DNA of 64,000 bases from Candidatus Coxiella mudrowiae (GTDB taxonomy: Bacteria > Pseudomonadota > Gammaproteobacteria > Coxiellales > Coxiellaceae). Made by a program: the position numbers and the translations under genes. Shown in pieces: positions 52,401 to 62,827 of this stretch. The number at the start of each line of letters is the position of its first letter. The first letter of the stretch is position 1. The stretch lies in NCBI GenBank assembly GCA_001077715.1, contig CP011126.1:558001-622000 (forward strand), written 5' to 3'. A model generated the notes under the pieces. It had not been told where the DNA came from and ran no database searches. It saw only the letters and a program-made list of their open reading frames with translations.

Positions 52401-52563
52401 GGCTGTCGTAGGTGTTCAGCCTTTTGGGGGAAGCTGGTTATCCGGCACAGGGCCTAAAGCCGGTGGGCCGCATTATTTGCCTCGTTATTGCGTAGAAAGC
52501 ACGTTGACGGTCAATACAACAGCCGCTGGTGGAAACACCTCTTTGATGGCGATGGAAGACTAA
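49420..52563 (+). CDS. putA: Bifunctional proline dehydrogenase / L-glutamate-gamma-semialdehyde dehydrogenase
   Basis: 1047 residues. Oxidises proline to glutamate through P5C, feeding electrons to the quinone pool and making NADH. The PRODH half (about 130-480) includes SYDMLGEVARTQSDADRYYD, SVKLSALYPRYDF, VRLVKGAYWDSEIKLTQMEG and FATHNAYSVAAI. The P5CDH half has CISPWNFPVAIFTGQIAAAL, NAVIAKPSGETPLTAAKVTH, GIIFTGSDNTARHIQKTL and the nucleophile Cys in DSAGQRCSALRILYVQDD. There is no ribbon-helix-helix domain at the N-terminus, so it is an enzyme-only PutA that does not repress itself. It is fully open. It follows ppa closely. Confidence 0.95.
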   Translation: MTDITQLFFEKPFDPDWIRPTLNEAYRMDETARIKQLLELINFTPAIERAVSQLAEKLVIAVREKEKEKGGIEGFMMHYDLSTEEGILLMCLAEALLRVPDKQTENLLIRDKLISAEWNKYVGASESAFVNFARWGLALSGKILKKEKDGQLKTIWSNLIRKSGEPVIRKAIREAMKLMSEHFVLGRTIEEAIKRSQIALKEGFRYSYDMLGEVARTQSDADRYYDSYYYAISALGKSHDTQNIYEAPSISVKLSALYPRYDFKKREEAVPFLIERVKELVLHAKAQKIGMTIDAEEADRLDMCLDIFKGLFTDNAFSGWEGLGLAVQAYQKRALPLIEWLIELSHQQKRRIPVRLVKGAYWDSEIKLTQMEGLINYPVFTRKVNTDISYIACAKKMLSAQDALYPQFATHNAYSVAAILTLMDPRYEDYQFEFQNLQGMGKALHHYVVTKLNLPCRIYAPVGYYEDLLPYLVRRLLENGANSSFVNRIADKTVPISYLIKSPVEKIETLGEIPNPKIPLPRNLFAKARLNSIGRDLSNYAELKPLAESIHNALEKTWQASPFLREIKKGKAVFDPADNRRQIGVIELADESDVEKAIIIGSSAFPAWDQKGVDARANIMRKMADLLEEHQAELMALVVREGGRTLQNALSEVREAIDFCRYYAEQGEKQLNDTVFLGYTGENNVLRMNGRGIILCISPWNFPVAIFTGQIAAALVTGNAVIAKPSGETPLTAAKVTHLFHEAGVPAEILQLMPSPGGTVGQALIENPKISGIIFTGSDNTARHIQKTLANRSGPIVPFVAETSGINAMIVDSTALPEQLVQDVIVSAFDSAGQRCSALRILYVQDDIADNVIKMLAGAMAEIKIGDPMLLTTDVGPVIDAKAQATLQKHAAFMQKEGKLIYKVDLPLAATHGTFVAPQAYELSSLNLIKDEVFGPILHVLRYRRQDLDKVIDDINGLGYGLTFGIQSRIDETIDYIQRRINAGNIYVNRNMIGAVVGVQPFGGSWLSGTGPKAGGPHYLPRYCVESTLTVNTTAAGGNTSLMAMED

Positions 52564-52700
52564 TAATATTTCAACGTTAACTCTATACGAGTAAGGGAGC
52601 GTGGATTAAAAAGGTTATCTTCAAGGTGAGAAGGTGAATTCAAAGCTTTTCCTTGTTAAGATGTACCTCTCGCTAAAAACAAAAACTCGGGAGACAGTGA

Positions 52701-53392
52701 ATGAAACCATTAATTTTACCCTTCCTAGGAATCACTCTGCTTGCCGGTGCAACTGTGCAAGCGGCAACGTTTGTTAACTACGGAACAGTATAAGTTAAGT
52801 TATTCCATGGGGTTATGACCGGAAAAGCTTTTCAAAAACATGAAATTAAAATTAATCCTCAAATTTTCTTCCCAGGCCGTAAGCGACGGTTATTCGGGTA
52901 AAAAAAACGCAAATGACTGACGAAGAAATGCACACTACGTTAGAACAATTCCAGCAGCGAGCAATACAAAATTGCAGACTTAGATGAAAAGAGAAGCTCA
53001 ACAAAATGCTCAAAAAGGACAAGCTTTTTTGCCGCTAATAAAATAAACCTGGTATAAAAACTCTAGCCGATAGTCTGCAATAGAAAATCTTGCACGAAGG
53101 TAAAGGCGAAAGTCCTTCTTTGAATAACATGCTCACTGTTAATTCTGAAGGTGGATTATTAGATGATACTGTATTTGATAGCTCTTACAAGCGTAGTAAG
53201 CCTGCAACATTCCCAGTAAAGACTGTGATTAAAGGATGGCAAGAAGCATTGGTTCATATAAAACCCGGTGTAATATGGGAAATTTATGTGTCACCCCAAT
53301 TAGCTTATGGTGACAAAGGTGCTCCAAGCGCAATTGCATCTAATGAAACTCTGATTTTTAAGGTGAATTTAATTTCTGTAAATAAAAAATAA
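52701..53392 (+). pseudogene. mip: mip pseudogene, FKBP-type peptidyl-prolyl isomerase
   Basis: Secreted or surface FKBP of the Mip type, a virulence-linked protein in Legionella and Coxiella. Signal peptide MKPLILPFLGITLLAGATVQ, then AATFVNYGTV and a stop. The dimerisation and helical arm is broken into frames (GVMTGKAFQKHEIKINPQIF, MTDEEMHTTLEQFQQRAIQ, MKREAQQNAQKGQAF). The C-terminal FKBP domain is open for 100 codons (LNNMLTVNSEGGLLDDTVFD, SSYKRSKPATFPVKTVIKGW, ISPQLAYGDKGAP-like). In that domain a Y of the usual V-N-Y-x-G strand is Ser. No intact export signal is joined to the domain. Confidence 0.82.
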
Positions 53393-53430
53393 AAAAAAAT
53401 TCTTCCATTCATGAAAAAAGAGGAATTCTG

Positions 53431-53465
53431 CCCCTCTCTTACCGTAGAGAGGAGGGGTGCTTTAT
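53431..53465 (+). terminator. Possible rho-independent terminator after mip
   Basis: CCCCTCTCT, loop TACCGT, then AGAGAGGAGGGG with a two-base bulge, followed by TGCTTTAT. The stem is strong and the T-run weak. Confidence 0.45.
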
Positions 53466-53512
53466 AATTTCTTTATTTCTCCTTTTTTTCAAAAGGAACG
53501 GATCACGGATCG

Positions 53513-56500
53513 ATGAAGATTATAAGCTTAGATTCAGATATGCTATTTTTGCAAGGTTCTTAGGTTTATACTCCATTTCGTCAACAACAAGTCCTCTAAC
53601 ATTTGCAAGAAAACAACCCAAGGCCAGCGCTGTCGAAGCGATTTATGGCTATTTTGTTGAATGTGAAAAACCCTTTAAACCCTGGAGAGCAAGAGCGATT
53701 GGAGCGCTTGTTGCCAAATGCTCATTTTTCCGATTATCCGAAATTATCGAAAGATTTTTTCATGTTGGGTACTCCTTCGTTTAGGAACCCTGTCTCCCTG
53801 GTCATCCAAAGCCTCTGAAATTGCGCGCAATTGCGAACTTCCCATAACTCGGATTGAGTGGGGGATTTTCTATCGCGTTTCGGGAGTTTCGCGAAAGAAT
53901 AAACAAGATTCTCAAAGGGTGGCGTTAGAATTATATGATCCATTAATCGAATCAATTTTACTTTCTTCCAACGAATTGTTTCGATTGTTTCAATATCCAC
54001 CACTTTTAAACTTTGTTTGTATTCCTTTACTGGAAAAAGGAAAAGCTGCATTGCTGCAAGCAAATCAATTGTTAGGTCTCGTGCTAAGTAATGAAGATAT
54101 TCAGTATTTATTAAAAGCCCTTCATCAATTAAATTGGAATCCGACGGACGTTGAATTAATGATGTTTATTCAGGTAAATTCCGAGCATTATCGAGATAAA
54201 ATTTTTAATGCGAAGTGGCGAATCGATGGACAATTAAAAGAAGAATCTTTATTTGCAATGATTCGTCATACTTATCAAGTAAATCCGAAATAAGTATTTG
54301 TAGCGTATCGGGATAATGCGGCAATTATCAAAGGTTCAGCCAGTCACTTTCTTGAGATTAACCCTCTCACGCATCATTATGAAAGCAAAAAAGAATGTTT
54401 GCATCCCGTTTTGAAAGCAGAAAACGCATAATCACCCTACTGCTATATCTCCTTTCCATATTCCTGATTTCTATCAACCCTGGGAGAAAGATTTTAAAAA
54501 TCCAAAATCACTGACGTCTCCATTGGGTATTATGCTACAGGGACCTATCGGTGCGGCTTCGTTTAATAATGAATTTGGACGTCCAAATGTTTGTGGTTAT
54601 TTTCTGACGTTAGAATATAGAGGAAATTTTGATGCACAAATCGATACGCAAGGAGAAATTATTTCTTACGGTTATCGTAAGCCCATCATGATTGCTGGGG
54701 GAATTGGGAAAATTCACCATTCGCAAGTTGAAAAACAATCTTTTGAAGAAAAAGCATTATTAATAGTCATTGGTGGTCCAGCTATGACTATTGGTTTAGG
54801 AGGTGGCTCTGCCTTTTCTCGAAGTAGTAACGAAGCCACCGAGGCATTGGATTTTGCGTCCGTTCAACGTTCGAATCCTGAAATGCAGCGTCGGACACAA
54901 GAATTAATTAATGGATGTGTTTCTCTGGGAGAAAAAATCCTATTTTGAGCATTCATGATGTGGGGGCTGGGGGTTATTCAAATGCATTTCCAGAATTGAT
55001 TGAAGCCAGCGAATGTGGGGAGAATTTGAGTTGTGGGATATTCCGAATTCTGAACCTGGAATGACGCCCATAGAAATATGGTGTAATGAAGCACAGGAAC
55101 GATTTGTTCTGGCTATTAAATTCAGAATCGCTAGAGATATTTCGCGTTATTGCTGAACGTGAGTGATGTCCTTTTGAAGTCGTTGGTTATGTTAAACAGC
55201 AAAAAAATTGGTAGTGAATGACAATTATTTTCACACTCCTACTATTGATGTTGCCGTTGTCCTTATTGTTTTTGAAGGCATGTCACCTATGCAGCGAGAA
55301 GATCGGCGACGATCTCCTAGAACCACGCTTTTCGATACTACGGGGGGGATAGATTGGGCCAAAGCTATTAAACGTGTTTTACACTATCCCTCGGTGGCCG
55401 ATAAAAGTTTTTTAATTACTATTGTACTATTGGTGATCGTTCTGTGGGGGGGTCTTGCGTGATCAAATGGTTGGGCCCTGGCAAGTGCCAGTGGCGGATG
55501 TGGCAGTGACAGCGAATAGTTTTGTAGGTTATCAAGGAAACAAGCCTTGGCCATGGATGAACGAGCGCCCCTGGCGATGATTAATCCTGTTGCATCGGCG
55601 AGAATGGCGGTCGGCGAAGCCATCACTAACATAGCTGTTGCGTCTATTGATGAAATTTCCCAAGTAGTTTTGTCGGCGAATTGGATGGCAACAGCGAATT
55701 TTCCAGGAGAGGGGACAAATTTGTATGAAGCCGTTCGAGCCGTTGTGAAAGAATTATGTCCCGCGTTGGGAATTTGTATACCAGTAAGTAAGGATTCCTT
55801 ATCTATGCATTCTTCTTGGCAAGACGGCAACCAAAAGTGAAGTGTGGTGTCACCGCTTTCCTTAATTATTACCGCAACGGGGCACCTACAGATGTGCGCC
55901 ATACTCTTACTCCGCAATTGCAAACCGATGTGGGCGAGACTCAATTGTCGCTCATTGATTTGGGCAAAGGAGCCCATTTATTTAGGAGGTTCTTGTTTAG
56001 CTCAAGTTTATAATGAGATAGAAGATCAACTGCCTGATGTTAATGACCCTTCCTTATTACATAATTTTTTCAAGCGATTAAAACGCTCAGCCGTAAAAAA
56101 ATATTATTAGCTTATCACGATCGTTCCGATGGAGGGTTGTTAGCAACTTTATGTGAAATAGCTTTTACCGCTCACACGGGAATTACCATTGAGTTAAAAT
56201 CATTAGGTAGTAACTCCCCAATAGTGAGTATGTTTACTGAGGCCTTAGGGTTAGGGGCTGTTATTCAAGTTAAGAAAGAAAATGTTGTGGATGTATTAAC
56301 AATATTAGAAAAATACGAATTAAAAATACATGCGCACATACCTTGGAGAGCTAAATGAAGCGGATGAATTTATTTTGAATTTCCAAGGAAAACAGTTTTT
56401 CAGGAAAGTCATAGCGTCCTGCATCGATGGTGGAGCGAGACAAGTTATCGGTTGCAGGCTTTACGAGATAATCCGGATTGCGCTAAACAGCAATTTGATA

Positions 56501-57382
56501 AATTATTACATAAAGACCACCCCAGTCTTATAGTCTTATAGCAGAAATTACTTTTGATAATAAAGAAAATGTTTCGCTTCCTTACATTAACGTAGGAGCT
56601 CGACTGCGGGTTTCTATTTTACGTGAGCAAGGAAGTAATGGTTATCGAGAAATGGTTGCCGCTTTTTATTTTGCGGGTTTTGATAGCATTGATGTTCACA
56701 TGAGTGATTTATTAAACAAATGGATTAATTTAAGTGATTTTAAAGGGTTGGCTGCTTGTGGAGGTTTTTCCTTATGGAGATGTACTAGGTGCTGGTCGTG
56801 GCTGGGCACAATCGATTTTAATGCATCCAAGAATTTCTGATGAATTCGCTTTATTTTTCCAGAGTCATGATCGTTTCGCTTTAGGCATTTATAACGGTTT
56901 CCAGCTTTTTTCCCATTTAAAATTAATAATTCTAGGTGCTAAAGATTGGCCTGTTTTCGAACGCAATACTTCAGAACAATTCGAAGCACATCTTTCCTTG
57001 ATAGAAATTCCTGAATCTCCTTCATTCCTTTTCCAAGGAATGAGTGGTAGTCGTCTTCCTATTGTAGTTTCTCATAGTGAAGGACGTGCCGTATTTGAAG
57101 TGGAACAAGAGCAGCGAATAAAAAAATAAACTTATTGCTTTGCGTTTTATTGATCCTTGTGGAATTCCTTTCCTACCATCGATTATCCTGTGAATCCCAA
57201 TGGTAGTCTAGCTGGAATCACAGGTCTTACCACCCCGGATGGTCGGATAACTATTCTTATGCTTCATCCTGAACGAGTTTTTCGTACAATTCAATTTTCT
57301 TGGCATCCAAAAGAATGGAATAAAATGAGTTCGTGGATTGTGGATTCAGATGTTCTGCAATGCGCGGGCATGGATAAATTGA
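53513..57382 (+). pseudogene. purL: purL pseudogene, phosphoribosylformylglycinamidine synthase
   Basis: Remnant over the whole length of the large single-chain FGAM synthase (about 1300 codons). The N-terminal part holds LNPGEQERLERLLPNAHFSD, then DVELMMFIQVNSEHYRDKIF NA (the conserved Q-x-N-S-E-H-x-R motif). The middle holds MIAGGIGKIHHSQVEKQSFE, LIVIGGPAMTIGLGGGSAFS and VSKDSLSMHSSW. The C-terminal glutaminase domain holds CGGFSLWRCTRCWSWLGTID and GIYNGFQLFSHLK (nucleophile Cys region altered) and [20 protein letters not shown], ending [10 protein letters not shown]. More than a dozen frameshifts and stops. The natural C-terminus is recognisable. Confidence 0.9.
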
Positions 57383-57457
57383 TTGTATTGATCATTATTT
57401 GTAGTGTGGTACACCATAATTTTTTTTAGATTTAGAAATAATTAAAAGGAGAATGGT

Positions 57458-58857
57458 TATGACATCAAATTTTTTAGGTCTTATAGATGATCATGCTGGT
57501 CCTTTCTTATTTTTTCAGGATCTTATTCCAAATATTAAATTTTCTACGTTTGCCGAGGGTGCAGTTTGTTTGGCTGTTCTTTACCTACCTCCGTTTTAAA
57601 TGCGTTGGCTGCTGTTAATGCTGAACGAGCTGGAGGTTTACAATCCACCCAGTATTTAATCAAGCTTTTAAATGAAGCAAGTCAGCGGGGGGTTGCTTAT
57701 GGTGCAATTATATTAATTGCTTCTGAAGCAGTACTCTTTTTTTTAAATAAACGTTATTTTTTTGATTCAGGAAAAGCCATTATTGATCTTCTAAAACATG
57801 TAGTGTTAACCTCCGGTTCTTTACTGCCTTATAGAAACGTAAGAGAAGAGGACCGGGTTGGTTTAGGTTAGACGATTATATTCACTTGGTCGCTATTAAC
57901 AAGCCTTATTTTTTGCAGAAATCGGTCGAAAGCCTTATCTTTTTGGGTATTCCTGATGAGGTAGTAGGTTTTTTTATTGAGTTTTTTTAGTTTATAAAGC
58001 TGCCCATTTCGCGAGTACATTAAATTTTATTTCTTCTCTTGAGGATAAAAATGACTCTTCTAGGTATTTAAAAAATTGGAATTATTATTAAATGATTTTA
58101 ATTTTTGGTTAGAAATAAGAAATGGAAATGGTTCAGGAAGCTGTGGAGGAATTTTTGAAGCACGTCGAGAACCATTGGCCCAATTTACCCAAAAAAGAGA
58201 ATAGAAAGAATTTTGTAAGGCATTTCTTCTCTAATTGGGAAGATACTTTGTCTTTCATCGTCGATAGTTATTACCTTAAATTGGCTGCCAGCTGTTCAGG
58301 GGATTGAAACTTTTACCCAAATCCAGATAGGGTCGGACCATCATTATCAAAATATATCTTCAATCATGGTGGGAGCAACGCTCCTCACCACTTTCTTTTA
58401 TAGAAAGAATATTAATGAATTCCCCGAACAGCTGATAAAAACAATTATTTCTATTTTACAAAACCTTAGAAAAAGAAGTTATTGGAGTGCGAAAAAAATA
58501 TTTTTTCTCACAAGCATAGCTGGGGCCTCAAGCTATTTCTCAGACCTCGGTTTCAAACTTATTGTAGAGACGTCGTTGCAAGACGGATATTTTTCTTATT
58601 CGGAAAATTTAGCAAATATCATGCCGGGCAGGTGTGTTAACGGCTGTGGTTTTGATGTTATGGTCTCATTTGAAATTTTTAAATAATCAGAGCATTCAAG
58701 AGCAAGTTGATACTAATAAAATTGAGCGTGTAGATTTACGTGTTGCTAAATCGTTTTTAGCTAACAATAATTTTTGTTTATTTCCTAATAAATAGGTCGA
58801 ACAATAGTGAGTCATTAGATGTACCAGATTTTCATGAGCATTTAATTCTACAAATTT
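57458..58857 (+). pseudogene. Unknown membrane-associated protein, pseudogene
   Basis: Pieces in order: MTSNFLGLIDDHAGPFLFFQ, LPTSVLNALAAVNAERAGGL, SQRGVAYGAIILIASEAVLF, LLKHVVLTSGSLLPYRNVRE, LDDYIHLVAINKPYFLQKSV, VQEAVEEFLKHVENHWPNLP, VGATLLTTFFYRKNINEFPE, SAKKIFFLTSIAGASSYFSD. The apparent length is about 450 residues with one or two hydrophobic segments near the middle. No family was recognised. At least six frameshifts. From about 58860 to 59040 there is no gene. Confidence 0.5.
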
Positions 58858-59040
58858 AAATTTTTGATTTACTATTTTTTATTACAATGAAAGAATTAAT
58901 AATTAATTATTTTCCTGAATAATTTATTCGGGATGCTAATTAACTACAAGCACGGACCAATGGTTCCCAATTTATCTTCTGCAGGGAGATGAGGGGAGAT
59001 AGCAAGAAATATTAAGTTTTATTTTATTAGGTAAGTAAAA

Positions 59041-60490
59041 ATGATAGCGTTGAAAGGACACTTGCACCGCAATCTTTTAATGAATTATTTTGTTTCTCTA
59101 ACTAATAATTCTGCCTATCTACTCAATCCTTTTGGAATTATGTTCCAACAGTGGATGTCGACGCTTTGTATAAATTCCCGTCAACAATTATTAAAGCCAG
59201 AAAAATAAAAGTCTGAAATTTTCCTACGCCAACTATTTTTTTCCTGATTTCGGATTGGAAATTCTAATGAAGGAAAAAATGATTTTGATTTCGATAAAAC
59301 CCTTGAAGGGATTGCTAAATTTAAATGGTAGCCAGAGCTGGATGATATGGTAGTAATTATTTTCCTACATCTTCTTGAAACAAACTGACAGCTCTTGGAA
59401 TTATTGGTTAAAAATTATGGCCTACAAAGTAAAAATGTGGTTATTCTCGGCAAGCCATATTCTACTTATCTGGCGGTTGTGGAACAACTTGAAAAAAAGT
59501 GGATTTCATATCATTCCATTACCGCCACTTCTCCAATGGGGCGGTATTGACGAAGTCATAGGTACGAGAGCACGGCGTGCTTAGGATAAGACATTATCAC
59601 TTTTATAATCCAATTTCTGCCAGACAGAAAAAAACCGATTCTTTTAATTTTTAATGATGTAAGGACTACCTTAGCCCCTTGTATGCTCAGTGAAGTATTC
59701 AAATTATCCGAATTCGTCATCGGCGCTCAATTGACCGTCTCTGGCGATGAATCTAAGACGTATCCTTATCCTATTTTCAACCGGGAATATCCTCACAAGT
59801 AGTTCAGATCGCTTTCGAAAGAGTAGAAAAAAACAATCGAATTTGAAGTACTTTTGGTAATGAATGGTAGAAAGCCAATTATTTGCGTGGCTGGATTTGG
59901 TGAGATGGGGAAACGATTTGCTTTAGAGATAGCAAAGAATTTAGAGATAGCAAAGAAATATAAAGTCCTGGTGTATGATGCGAAGCCAGAGCTTATGATT
60001 GAGTTGCCCTCCGGGATTACTAAGTTAAGTAGTCTTTCTAATTTGTTTGCGCATTCAACGATTGTGGTTGGGTGTACTTCAAAAGATATTACCGAGTCTA
60101 ATGCTGTGCAGGAAGTTGTTCAGTATAGTCAAACACCTAAATGGCTTTTTAGTTTGTCTTCAGGAGATAAAGAATTCTTATCGATTTTTAAAATTAATAC
60201 AAACTTTTTACTAAAGGCTATGACGTTATCCCAAAGGATATTCATGCAGACGTTGCAATGATAAATGAATTAGATACCCGGATAGTAGTCAAAAATGGTG
60301 GTAATCCCATCAATTTCTGTGGTGAAAAGGCTATGTACAGTGTGTCCCCTCAAGGAATATTGTTGGGATTGATGGGATTAAGCTTCCTTCAGGCTAAAGC
60401 ACTTGCTAATGCCGGGATAACGGTACGCTGACGAAATCATGATCTGTCTGTATGGCCAAACTGAACTTTTATACGATCACATACGAAGAA
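59041..60490 (+). pseudogene. NAD-binding Rossmann protein (adenosylhomocysteinase-like) pseudogene
   Basis: ATG then MIALKGHLHRNLLMNYFVSL, AYLLNPFGIMFQQWMS. Middle frames give GLQSKNVVILGKPYSTYLAV, VEQLEKKWISYHSITATSPM, LIFNDVRTTLAPCMLSEVFK. The open 135-codon part has PIICVAGFGEMGKRFALEIA (G-x-G-x-x-G dinucleotide loop), VLVYDAKPELMIELPSGITK and HSTIVVGCTSKDITESNAVQ. The end reads HADVAMINELDTRIVVKNGG, GLSFLQAKALANAGIT. This layout resembles adenosylhomocysteinase-like proteins, but the substrate residues cannot be checked. The open part carries an 18-base tandem duplication. Confidence 0.45.
59922..59957. repeat. 18-base unit, two perfect tandem copies
   Basis: TTTAGAGATAGCAAAGAA twice; it duplicates six codons (LEIAKN/LEIAKK) just after the Rossmann loop, without changing frame. 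Confidence 0.95.
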
Positions 60491-60677
60491 ATTAAGACTC
60501 AGAGTTGGCGCAAAAGTTTGCAAGACAATCGGAAGATGAAATAAAAGCTGGAATATTTCGTTTTGTTATGGAAAATCCAAAAGGGATTTTTATTGAATCG
60601 TCTGAACTGACAGCCTCTTCGAGAACTGTCTCTCCAATGGGACATTAATATTAAAATACTATAAGGAAAATAGGGAA

Positions 60678-62530
60678 ATGAAAGAATTTTTAGGAAAAAA
60701 TATTTAAGGTGCTTTTTATATAAGAAAAAAATATCGAGATTTTTCCGCGAAATGTAGTGGTTTTCACTCCTGGAAGCCTCTATTGGAAAGATCGTCAAGG
60801 CCGATATTTGGGCTGTAATGATTTTATGGTGAAAACCCCTGGCTTACGCTCGACTCCAGAACTTATTGGTAAAACCGATTACGATTTTTGGGGTGATGTT
60901 GCCAAAGTTATCATGGAAAATGACCGTTACGTAATGGAAACAGGAGAAATTAAACATTACGAAGAAACTGTGACAATTCCCAGTAGTAAAACCTTATATT
61001 TCATGGGTATTAAAATGCCACTTCGGGATGAAAACGATCAAATTGTTGGGGTGATTGGCAATTATCTAGATATTACGGAATTAAAAAAAATTTAGGAAAA
61101 ATTAAAAGAAGCTAAAGAAAAAGAAGAAGCTGCTAATCGTGCCAAATCAATTTTTTTAGCTAATATAAGTCATGATTTAAAAATTCCCTTGAGTGGTATT
61201 ATCAGTATAGCTGAAAATTTAAGTTATAGATTAAGAGCGACCCAAGAGACAAAAAAAGCATCGATTACATTATGCAATCAGGCAAACAATTATTAGAGTT
61301 ATTAAATGGCATTATTGACATTGCTAAAACTGAACAGCATTAACTTCCAGATCAAGAAGTAGATTTTAGTCCTAAGTTATTGTTAAATGAATTGATCTAA
61401 CTCATGATGTCTTCCATAGAAGGCAAACAGCTGAAGCTTGAAACCCATTATGATTCGTCGATTTCTTCTAATGTTTGTAGCTAATCGGCTTTTGATTCAT
61501 CGAATTATATTAAATTTGTTATCTAATGCGATTAAATTCACTAATAAGGGAAAAATTACAGTATCTTTCTTTTTAGAGGACTTGGGAGAAAATCAGGTTA
61601 ACTTAAAAATTGATATCTCAGATACTGGTATTGGTATACTTGAAAATAGAGACGATAAAATTTTTGAATCTTTTACGCGATTGATTCCTTTCTTTGAAAA
61701 TAAATATCCTGGGACTGGATTAGGACTTTATATTGTTAAACTATACCTCGAACAATTAGGCACAAAATAAAGGTTTAAAGTTAAAGGCTTAAAGTCAAGT
61801 TGGCGTCGGTAGCACTTTTACGTGTCATATTGCTATAAGGATTTCTCAAAGCTCAATCAATTTTGAAGATCCAGATGAAATTGATATTGCTAAAGAAATT
61901 ATTTAGGAACTGCAGCCGGTTTCCTGTGCGCATATTAGTGATTGAAGACGATCCTACCACACAATATTGCAGTAAAAGAAAAGCTAACTAGTCTTGGTTA
62001 TCAACCTTTCGTGGTTAAACTGGGAAAAGAGGATTTAGAAGCTGCTAAGGTCCAATCTTTTGATTTCATCTATTAATACGTCATTAAGTAATACGTCATT
62101 AAGTCCGGGCAATAATCAATCGTTTGGTGTTTAAGAGGAAAAGAATAAAACGTGTTGATCCTTTAAAAGAACATTTTTACCAAAATGAAAAAATTATTGA
62201 TTTAGAGTTAGGCATCCAATTAATGGATGCCGACCTCCAAAAAGTAAAAAGTATTTTGAAAGATTTGATAAACGAATTGTTAATTTAAGAGGAAGCCTTG
62301 CAAAAGTTGTATCAAGAAAACAACAGGACTAAGCTGCTTAAGCTTGTCCATCGTTTGTATGGTTGGTTTGTGTTATTTATTGCCCTACACCGCGGTTGAA
62401 ACGGGCCTTTAGTTTTTTAGAGAGGGCACTGAAATTAAACTGCGACGACCCTGCAGAGATCGATAACCGATTCAAGGTGGCGCTCCAAGAAATTAAGCAA
62501 TTGCAAAATGCTTACGCTAAAATGACTTAA
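60678..62530 (+). pseudogene. PAS hybrid sensor histidine kinase pseudogene (PAS-HisKA-HATPase-REC-HPt)
   Basis: The PAS domain is open: PGSLYWKDRQGRYLGCNDFM, YYEETVTIPSSK-like (KHYEETVTIPSSKTLYFMGI), DENDQIVGVIGNYLDITELK. The dimerisation domain ISHDLKIPLSGIISIAENLS keeps the phospho-His. The ATPase domain is open at 61438-61770: LILNLLSNAIKFTNKGKI-like (N-box), ISDTGIGI and PGTGLGLYIVKLYLEQLGTK. A broken receiver (LVIEDDPTT, TSLGYQPFVV) and an HPt-like end (LKLVHRLYGGLCY, ETGLxFFREGTEIKL) follow. The layout resembles ArcB/LetS-type hybrid kinases. Seven or more shifts or stops. A 15-base tandem duplication lies in the receiver part. Confidence 0.75.
62074..62103. repeat. 15-base unit, two perfect tandem copies
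   Basis: TAATACGTCATTAAG twice in the receiver-domain part of the hybrid kinase pseudogene; it introduces stops in the reading frame. Confidence 0.95.
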
Positions 62531-62721
62531 TCCTTGGAATGAAGATCGACAATAGGCTTATCGGTAAAAAGATATTCTCGCAATTCTTTATCAAAACCTG
62601 GGTCATTACGCCGAATCCATTCTAGAACCATGAGAGAAACAATGGCTTGATCCATGATACGTGTGTGGGAAGTTAATCCTCCGAGAGGTTCATGATAGCC
62701 TTCACTAGACATCGCATCCAC
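62527..62721 (-). CDS. Short hypothetical protein
   Basis: 64 codons: MDAMSSEGYHEPLGGLTSHT, RIMDQAIVSLMVLEWIRRND, PGFDKELREYLFTDKPIVDL, HSKD. Soluble and acidic with one hydrophobic helix. Its stop overlaps the stop of the kinase remnant by four bases. No clear ribosome site. It may be a genuine small gene or the C-terminal end of a lost larger one; upstream sequence to 62820 is stop-ridden. Not recognised. Confidence 0.4.
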   Translation of the reverse strand: MDAMSSEGYHEPLGGLTSHTRIMDQAIVSLMVLEWIRRNDPGFDKELREYLFTDKPIVDLHSKD

Positions 62722-62827
62722 TCGTAGTGTTTACGTATTAGATTATGGCTGTAAATTTACAATACTCTACCGTAGTTTGCAAAATGTAGGCTCTCGACTA
62801 CTACTACTTTGAAGCCTTGAGTTAAGA

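Noticed and set aside
59854..60261. The open 135-codon Rossmann frame as a functional short gene.
   Set aside because: Sequence collinear with it continues on both sides in other frames, so it is the middle of a larger broken gene.
62527..62721. The small minus-strand frame as the C-terminus of a dehydrogenase subunit.
   Set aside because: It does not match E1, E2 or E3 ends that I know; reported only as hypothetical.
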